Of a DNA stretch of 12,260 nucleotides, positions 7,325 through 12,260 are shown piece by piece (the first letter of the stretch is position 1; each line of letters begins with the position of its first letter). Origin of the DNA: Nonlabens sp. (lineage in GTDB: Bacteria; Bacteroidota; Bacteroidia; Flavobacteriales; Flavobacteriaceae); assembly GCA_023301395.1 (NCBI GenBank), contig JALZUY010000029.1, forward strand, positions 1 through 12,260, in the 5' to 3' direction. Below the pieces are notes generated by a model. That model ran no database searches. It was not told the origin of the DNA and worked only from the letters and a program-made list of their open reading frames with translations. The position numbers were made by a program, and so were the translations under genes.

Positions 7325-8239
7325 ATGAGAGCATTAGTTATTTCTGGCGGTGGTAGTAAAGGAGCATTTGCTGGTGGCGTTGCCCAATACTTAATTGAAG
7401 AAAAAAAACTAGACTACGATATATACATAGGAACTTCTACAGGAAGTCTACTTATTTCACATCTCGCACTTCAAAAAATCGATAAGATTAAAGAAGTTTA
7501 TACTAATGTAAATCAGAAATCAATTTTCAGTAATTGTCCCTTTGTAGTTAAAAAAAGCAAATATGGTGTAGATGAGATTAAGATCAATCACTGGAATGTA
7601 TTGCGCAATTTCATTAATGGAAATAAAACATTTGGTGAAAGTAAAAACCTGAGAAAACTCATCGCAAAAATTTTCACCATTGAAGAATTTAATGAATTAA
7701 AAACTACCGAAAAAGATGTGGTTGTTACCGTGTCTAACTTATCACTTAATGAGACTGAATATAAGTCTATAAAAGATATAAGTTATGAAGATTTCTGTGA
7801 TTGGATTTGGATTTCTTGCAACTATATTCCATTCATGAGTATGGTTAAAAAGAACAATTGTGAGTATGCAGATGGTGGATATGGCAGTATGGTTCCTATT
7901 AAAGAAGCGATTGAACGTGGTGCTACTACAGTTGATGTTATCGTTTTAGAAACCGAGGCGACGTATTATAACAGTTTACCATCAACAAATGTATTTTCAC
8001 TATTGTCAAATCTCCATGGGTTTATGATGGATCGTATTGAAAAGCAAAATATTTCCATAGGTAAGTTCACTGCAAATCATAAAGACGTCATTCTCAACTT
8101 TTATTATACGCCTACAGTATTGACTACTAATTCGCTTATTTTTAATAAGTCAAAAATGACTGCTTGGTGGGACAGCGGTTTTAAATACGCTGCCAGCACC
8201 ACAGAAAAAACAAGCGAAATAAAGCCAGAAGTAGAATAA
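7325..8239 (+). CDS. Patatin-like phospholipase
   Basis: A 304-residue serine acyl hydrolase of the patatin family. The oxyanion-hole motif GGGSKGAF is at 8-15, the nucleophile elbow GTSTG at 36-40 (catalytic S38) and the second half of the Ser-Asp dyad is D183 in DGGYG. No signal peptide is present, so it is likely cytoplasmic or peripherally membrane-bound, unlike the longer BamA-fused patatins that are exported. It would release fatty acids from membrane phospholipids or other acyl esters. It is the last gene of the nhaC-MBL-patatin run. Its TAA is only 2 bp from the stop of the convergent DUF4349 pseudogene, with no intrinsic terminator visible, so transcription probably runs into the opposite gene. 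Confidence 0.9.
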   Translation: MRALVISGGGSKGAFAGGVAQYLIEEKKLDYDIYIGTSTGSLLISHLALQKIDKIKEVYTNVNQKSIFSNCPFVVKKSKYGVDEIKINHWNVLRNFINGNKTFGESKNLRKLIAKIFTIEEFNELKTTEKDVVVTVSNLSLNETEYKSIKDISYEDFCDWIWISCNYIPFMSMVKKNNCEYADGGYGSMVPIKEAIERGATTVDVIVLETEATYYNSLPSTNVFSLLSNLHGFMMDRIEKQNISIGKFTANHKDVILNFYYTPTVLTTNSLIFNKSKMTAWWDSGFKYAASTTEKTSEIKPEVE

Positions 8240-8241
8240 GC

Positions 8242-9084
8242 TTATTTATTAATCAACTTTTTTTTATGATTTTTATAAACCACTATTCCTAAAATAGCGA
8301 GTAACAAGACAGGCCAAAGCGTTAAAAGAACCAGCGATGCTCCTTTTATAAAACTCCATCCATAACCTAAACTGTTTGCCGCTTTATCACCAAAGGTCAT
8401 GACATAGCTTTCTGGTTCTTCTTTATATTCTACAGTTTGATAGAAATCGACCTGAATGGTACTTAATGATGTCTGATTAACCATTAACTTCAATCGTCCT
8501 TCTGCGGCTTCTATTTCTTCTTGCAGGATTCGTAATTTTTCTTCGGTCTTTAAGTCTTCATCTACCGTTTTTGCTTTGCTGCGCAAGATTTGATCGTACT
8601 TAGCCTGTACCGCTTTTTTAGTGGCTAGTCTTGAGGTAAGATCCACATACTCTGCAGTGATGTCTTAACTAGTTATGTTTTTATAATCGACATACTCGGC
8701 AAGTTGTGTGAGATCTGCAAGCATTTTATCAAAGTTTGCTGCTGGTACTTTGAAAACCATTCTGTTTTCTAGTTTATAATCGTTTTGAGTGTAACGCATG
8801 TCTGCCACATAACCATTCCATTTGTTTATTAATACTTGTACTTGTGTGGTGCAGCTGTCTAGATTTCTCACTTTGAATCTAGCGTTTGCCGTTTTAATTA
8901 TTTTAAGGTTTTTATAGGCATCGCTCAATTGTGTTTGCGGTCTTTCTGGTTGTATCTCAATAGACATGACAGATTCTGTTGTATTCTTCTCCATAGCATG
9001 ATCTTGATTATATGATGGATCTACATTACAACTGGCAAGCAATACTATTGCTATTACTAAGGTGAGCTTCATTGTGTTTTTCAT
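8242..9084 (-). pseudogene. DUF4349 lipoprotein gene interrupted by one nonsense codon
   Basis: One reading frame runs from the ATG at 9084 to the TAA at 8242-8244, broken only by an in-frame TAA at 8665-8667 (codon 140 of about 280). The first half has a lipoprotein signal (lipobox LASC, cysteine at residue 19) and an extracytoplasmic domain. The second half continues directly with DITAEYVDLTSRLATKKAV, a coiled-coil region ending in EAAEGRLKLMVNQTSLSTIQ, one membrane helix (WPVLLLAILGIVVY) and a basic tail, the standard DUF4349 architecture. A one-base change from CAA (Gln) to TAA would explain the break. Two truncated products, or stop readthrough, are possible but less likely; the downstream half has only a GTG (8646) as a nearby start and would lack the export signal. 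A GTG start at 9108 is rejected because it overlaps the -7 box. Confidence 0.85.
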
Positions 9085-9107
9085 TGTGTTATTTTTAAAT
9101 GATGACA

Positions 9108-9115
9108 CAAACCTA
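9108..9115 (-). promoter_or_regulatory. -7 box for the DUF4349 pseudogene
   Basis: Read on the minus strand this is TAGGTTTG, an exact TAnnTTTG match. Predicted transcription starts near 9103, leaving a leader of about 19 bases before the ATG at 9084. No clear -33 TTG is seen; the usual -33 position abuts the TTGTAAA array at 9137-9176. Confidence 0.55.
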
Positions 9116-9136
9116 TCGCTATGCTTAAAAAATGAT

Positions 9137-9176
9137 TTGTAAAGCTCTTGTAAAAGCTTTGTAAACTGTTTTACAA
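9137..9176. promoter_or_regulatory. 11-bp phased TTGTAAA array, candidate operator
   Basis: TTGTAAA occurs at 9137-9143, 9148-9154 and 9159-9165, each exactly 11 bp apart. The next 11-bp step (9170-9176) holds the inverted form TTTACAA. The last two units form a perfect inverted repeat with a 4-bp spacer (TTGTAAACTGTTTTACAA). The array lies between two divergent transcription units, just upstream of the minus-strand promoter and overlapping the likely plus-strand one. One-turn phasing on one DNA face fits cooperative binding of a regulator, which is not identified here. Confidence 0.5.
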
Positions 9177-9188
9177 AAGTTACTTTAA
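9158..9188 (+). promoter_or_regulatory. Weak promoter candidate for the plus-strand pseudogene pair
   Basis: TTTG at 9158-9161 and TACTTTAA at 9181-9188 are separated by 19 bp, the right spacing for a Bacteroidota promoter, though the -7 box differs from TAnnTTTG at its last two bases. If used, half of the TTGTAAA array lies inside this promoter. Confidence 0.35.
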
Positions 9189-9200
9189 CAACTGCATCTT

Positions 9201-10146
9201 ATGGAAACCATTATTGAAATTGACTTATTTAAACTTTTACTACATTATGTAGAAGATGTGTATGCGCAAGGAATTAATGAAGCTATAGGAAAAATAAAAG
9301 AATGGAAAGGTCAAGAAATCATTCATTTTCAGGATCATTTAAAATCTAAAACTGGTAATACCGTTAGCGAAAAATGGTTTTACACCTACGTAAAAAACGA
9401 TGCAAAAAATTACCTCGTATTGATATTTTAAATCTGCTGGCTACTTATACAGGTCATTCTAATTGGAATAATTTTATTCATTTAGAAAAAGCTAGAACAA
9501 ACACCCTGATAAAACAGGATATAGATAAAAGACAAAATAAAAAGTAGAAGAAGAATCATCTATTTCAGTCTGTAATCGGTTTTACAATAATGGAGTTTAT
9601 TATAGTCTGTTATAACTGGTGGCAATCTACCCAAACTACAGAATTTTCTATTTGTTTTCACTATCAAGACCGACGTACTGCAATCACCGATATTCCTATA
9701 GATGTTATATTATTTGATGAAGATCAAAAAAGCTATCATAAAACTGATAGTACAGGTTGTTTTAAAGGAAAAAGCAACTCTCAAAAAATCAGCCTTATTG
9801 CACAATCACCGTATCATAAAACGATACGATTCAAATCGATTTTAATAAAGAAGTACCCAACCTACAATATCTTAAAACCGATTACTATGCACTCATGCTG
9901 GATTACTATTCTAATGGTAAAATAGAAGAGTACAAAAACCGTCGAGTACAATTGCATAAACTTATAGATCAAGATGCAATTCTAATGGAAGTATTACCAC
10001 ATTCCATAGGTGTTACTTTATATGAAAAAGTAGCTTTTATTAATAAGCTCACCACGCCTACCACAAGTTTAAAACGCATGGTGATTATTGAAACGAAGTA
10101 TGATCAAGGAAAAATAATCAAGTTAAAATTCAAAATAGCGTCATGA
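9201..10146 (+). pseudogene. Broken gene for an unrecognised single-pass membrane protein
   Basis: Three lesions split one gene. From the ATG at 9201 the frame runs to an A6 tract (9404-9409); one missing base there shifts it, and adding it back gives ...DAKKLPRIDILNLLATYTGHSNW. An in-frame TAG follows at 9545-9547. A second single-base deletion near 9837 must be restored to continue SDFNKEVPNLQYLKTDYYALM to the TGA at 10144-10146. With two bases restored the length is exactly 316 codons. The product would have a helical cytoplasmic domain (about 1-115), a membrane segment (about 122-138), a beta-rich outer domain (about 145-205, with KTDSTGCF resembling carboxypeptidase-regulatory-like folds) and a charged helical C-terminus. 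The family is not recognised. Its end overlaps the next gene's start as ATGA. Confidence 0.8.
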
Positions 10147-10618
10147 GAAAACATCTTATAATACAAGCGCTATTCTAGTAATAGGCTGTAAAAATGCCGA
10201 TTATGAAATGGATAATCTTGCTGTAGAAAAGTCTAAGGTAACTACAGAGGCAACTTCTTTTGATAGAGTTACTTTTCACGAAAGTTATATTCAGGAAAAA
10301 TTTATAGATATCATTGAGCAAAACAAACTGCAACATACAAATCCAAGTCTTACAGATTTAAACACTGGTGATCTAGAATTAATAATAGGCAGCCATCTTG
10401 AATTTAAGGAACTAAAACTAACTCCTATTGAGGAAAAAACTAAGCCTGGCGAGTCTATTTGGGGCGATTTTGATCATGAATATCAATACATGTATACGCA
10501 AGTGTTTTGGAATACTATAGATCAAGAAAAAGTAGAATATAGCGGTATACTAGCTATTGACGAAAACTTTAAAATCATTGAAGGCGATTCCATCTCTACG
10601 GTTAAAATTATTTGGTAG
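10143..10618 (+). pseudogene. Broken gene for a small unrecognised lipoprotein
   Basis: The ATG at 10143 overlaps the preceding gene's TGA (ATGA) and opens MRKHLII; the frame then hits TAG at 10176-10178. Restoring one base near 10163 joins it to the frame ALILVIGCKNADYEMDN..., which is open to the TAG at 10616-10618 and gives exactly 159 codons. The joined N-terminus is a convincing lipoprotein signal with lipobox VIGC, which neither frame alone provides. The mature part (about 140 residues) is acidic, without membrane helices, and ends in GDSISTVKIIW. No family is recognised. An internal ATG at 10208 could start a protein, but it would lack the export signal. The pairing with the membrane-protein gene suggests the two products acted together at the envelope. 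Confidence 0.75.
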
Positions 10619-10698
10619 GACTTAATAATACATCATCTATTCTAACAGAAGTAATATAGTCTCTCTATGTGAAGTTATTAGTTGAGTAGATTATAAAT
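10619..10698. other. Short intergenic stretch without a recognised element
   Basis: This AT-rich gap separates the convergent pseudogene pair and the large minus-strand gene. No T-tract hairpin, promoter box or open frame of note is visible before the palindrome that follows. Confidence 0.5.
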
Positions 10699-10722
10699 GT
10701 TTCGCTTTCGCGAAAGCGGAAC
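10699..10722. repeat. Near-perfect 24-bp palindrome, copy 2
   Basis: A 16-bp perfect core, CGCTTTCGCGAAAGCG (10703-10718), extends to 24 bp with a single T:G mismatch (10702/10719). It begins one base after the stop codon of the large minus-strand gene. It shares its 14-bp core with 4788-4801. As RNA it could form a 10-12 bp hairpin, but no T-tract follows on either strand, so it is not a standard intrinsic terminator. Confidence 0.75.
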
Positions 10723-10723
10723 T

Positions 10724-12260
10724 CTAATTACCAAATTGCATAGGTTGCTTATTTCCACTCTGGAAAAACTTACCGTGTCTCATGTAACCTGGTTGACAAG
10801 CAGCTCCTTGTATTCCTGAATTCATAAAATCGACCCTATCAATTACCGTTTCAATAAGCATATAGTTAAATGCAGCAGTTGGCATATCATTAGTTTCTAC
10901 TAATACAGAAGTACCATTATTACCTACATCACTACCATCAGTAATAGTTCCATCTGGACGCACTGGCTGGTTATGTCCTGCTTCTAAGGAGTCAAAACAT
11001 TTATCACCATCTGAGTCTAGATCTAGTTGATTAGGAATAGCATCTCCATCTGTATCTATACTTACTAGTAGCTGTATTTGTGCAGGAGTTAAAGCATCTG
11101 GAAAATGATAATACTCATCCATTAATCCTGAAAAGAAATCAGATCCAGTTCCTGTTGTAAAAGCATTGTGACTATTCCTACCTCCTAAACCTGCTTGATT
11201 TCCATGTGTTCCTAAATTCCCAAAACCAGATGTAACTACCGTAGAGCCCACACCATCTAAATACAATATGTAATTTCCTTGATCATAAGTTATTGCGACA
11301 TGATGCCATAATCCATCATTAGGATAAGGAAAAGAAACTGTTGTGCCTGCAGTACCAGCTTCTATGACACGTGCTTCTAATGTCGCTCCATTTAAACGTA
11401 CTGTTAATCCATTAAAATTCCCTCCTTCATCAATGATTTCTTGAATACCTACTAATGCATCTGGTTTGATCCATACTGCGTGAGTTGATCTTATTATCTC
11501 TTGGTTTAAAAAAGTACCATTATCATATTGAATCAAATATGTACCGTCAAATTTTATAGAACTTGCTCCTAGTACATTGAATGAATTATATACTGGTATT
11601 GTTACATTTTGTTGATTAAAACCATTTCCAGATGAATCATTAAGGCTATTTTCAAAATTATAAATAGCGTCTGGCATTAAACCATTAATAGTGTTATCAT
11701 TAACATCAAAGATCCCATCATTATCATCGTCTAAATCTTCCATATTTGAAACACTATCAGAATCAGTATCTAATAGCTCTCTATAGTCTAAATCTCCTCC
11801 AGGATTTGCTAAGTCAGTAAAAAAGGTTGCTGGACTTGTAATAGCGTCATTTGAATTAGTATTTACAATTGCTATTGATGCGGCTGATATTAGAGCTACG
11901 GTATCAAAATTATCTTGTAAACCATCTACATCTTCTATTTCTGATAACACTAGTGGAATGGTTGGATCTCTACTTTCATTGATATCTAAAATACCATCAT
12001 TATCTGCATCAAAGTCTAAATAATCTGGTACCGTATCTGAATAAGCAAACGCATTATCTGTATTTACAGGTGTTAATCCACCACCTGGTAAAATTGAGTA
12101 TTTTGAATTCACGCCAAATGTACCGATGTAATCTCCTAAAGTATCTGGATTAGGAGCTTGATAACCAGCCGTAGTTTGTGCTTCTATATTATCTGGAATA
12201 CCGTCGTTGTCAGAATCGATATCTAATGAGTTTTTAACACCATCACCATCAGTGTCTAAA
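10724..12260 (-). CDS. Large secreted TSP3-repeat / laminin-G-like protein (5' end outside the window)
   Basis: The frame is open from the window edge to the TAG at 10724-10726, so 511 C-terminal residues are visible and the true start lies beyond 12260; a GTG at 12112 is merely internal. Calcium-binding thrombospondin type 3 repeats (DxDxDG pattern) occur near the window edge (LDTDGDGV, DIDSDNDGIPD), at about 11985-12020 (DFDADNDGILD), 11700-11765 (DTDSDS, DLDDDNDGIFD) and 10995-11062 (DTDGDAIP, DLDSDGD). Between the last two sets is a laminin-G/concanavalin-like domain (about 11063-11674) with the typical WHHVAITYDQGNYILYLDG segment. Such proteins are cell-surface or secreted and bind glycans or other ligands. 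The C-terminus ends in MRHGKFFQSGNKQPMQFGN without a recognisable 70-90 residue type IX secretion sorting domain. Confidence 0.88.
   Translation of the reverse strand, partial: LDTDGDGVKNSLDIDSDNDGIPDNIEAQTTAGYQAPNPDTLGDYIGTFGVNSKYSILPGGGLTPVNTDNAFAYSDTVPDYLDFDADNDGILDINESRDPTIPLVLSEIEDVDGLQDNFDTVALISAASIAIVNTNSNDAITSPATFFTDLANPGGDLDYRELLDTDSDSVSNMEDLDDDNDGIFDVNDNTINGLMPDAIYNFENSLNDSSGNGFNQQNVTIPVYNSFNVLGASSIKFDGTYLIQYDNGTFLNQEIIRSTHAVWIKPDALVGIQEIIDEGGNFNGLTVRLNGATLEARVIEAGTAGTTVSFPYPNDGLWHHVAITYDQGNYILYLDGVGSTVVTSGFGNLGTHGNQAGLGGRNSHNAFTTGTGSDFFSGLMDEYYHFPDALTPAQIQLLVSIDTDGDAIPNQLDLDSDGDKCFDSLEAGHNQPVRPDGTITDGSDVGNNGTSVLVETNDMPTAAFNYMLIETVIDRVDFMNSGIQGAACQPGYMRHGKFFQSGNKQPMQFGN

Noticed and set aside
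8242..8646. Independent gene for the DUF4349 C-terminal half
   Set aside because: Same frame as the first half, separated only by one stop and six codons, no export signal and only a GTG start; better read as part of a pseudogene.
9085..9108. GTG start at 9108 for the DUF4349 gene
   Set aside because: Overlaps the TAGGTTTG box; the ATG at 9084 directly precedes a standard lipoprotein signal.
9137..9176. Phased repeats as a CRISPR array or replication iterons
   Set aside because: Units are 7 bp at 11-bp steps with no spacers, cas genes or replication gene nearby; position between divergent promoters fits an operator.
9895..10146. Independent 83-codon gene
   Set aside because: Its sequence is the direct continuation of the preceding segment after restoring one base; the ATG is an internal methionine (YYALMLDYY).
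9201..10618. Frameshifts as programmed recoding
   Set aside because: Three separate shifts plus a nonsense codon, without consistent slippery sites (only 9404-9409 is a homopolymer), fit decay better than recoding.
10699..10722. Palindrome as an intrinsic terminator
   Set aside because: Strong stem but no T-tract on either strand, and a second copy lies inside a coding sequence.
12110..12112. GTG as the start of the TSP3/LamG gene
   Set aside because: The frame stays open to the window edge and already encodes TSP3 repeats there, so the GTG is an internal valine codon.

Overview
The window looks like chromosomal DNA from a marine-type member of the Flavobacteriaceae (Bacteroidota). The evidence is AT-rich sequence, starts without Shine-Dalgarno motifs, TAnnTTTG promoter boxes, lipoprotein signals, a PadR/PspC/GIN gene set and a large secreted TSP3/LamG protein. 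Two copies of a CGCTTTCGCGAAAGCG-type palindrome are, from memory only, reminiscent of Nonlabens/Dokdonia genomes. No tRNA, rRNA, CRISPR array or insertion sequence was seen.

Layout: (1) 73-3101, an envelope-linked set: a PadR repressor, a PspC-domain membrane protein overlapping it by 4 bp, a terminator, then a separately promoted secreted DUF2807 (head GIN) protein. (2) 3147-4176, a bidirectional terminator and thioredoxin reductase trxB on the minus strand. (3) 4297-4845, a small cupin protein divergent from trxB. (4) 4905-8239, a tight three-gene run: NhaC-type Na+/H+ antiporter, a lipoprotein metallo-beta-lactamase-fold hydrolase and a patatin-like lipase. (5) 8242-10618, three broken genes: a DUF4349 lipoprotein gene (minus) cut by one in-frame TAA, and two overlapping plus-strand genes carrying single-base frameshifts and a TAG. 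(6) 10724 to the window end, the 3' part of a large minus-strand gene for a secreted protein with calcium-binding TSP3 repeats around a laminin-G-like domain.

The most interesting part is region 5. Reading across the breaks gives coherent proteins of about 280, 315 and 158 residues, each reconstructed length being a whole number of codons. The plus-strand pair looks like an unrecognised two-gene unit: a single-pass membrane protein with a helical cytoplasmic domain and a beta-rich outer domain, plus a small lipoprotein translationally coupled to it by an ATGA overlap. The divergent promoter region between this pair and the DUF4349 gene holds four TTGTAAA half-sites spaced exactly 11 bp apart, a good candidate operator. 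All functional statements rest on reading motifs by eye; no database search was possible.
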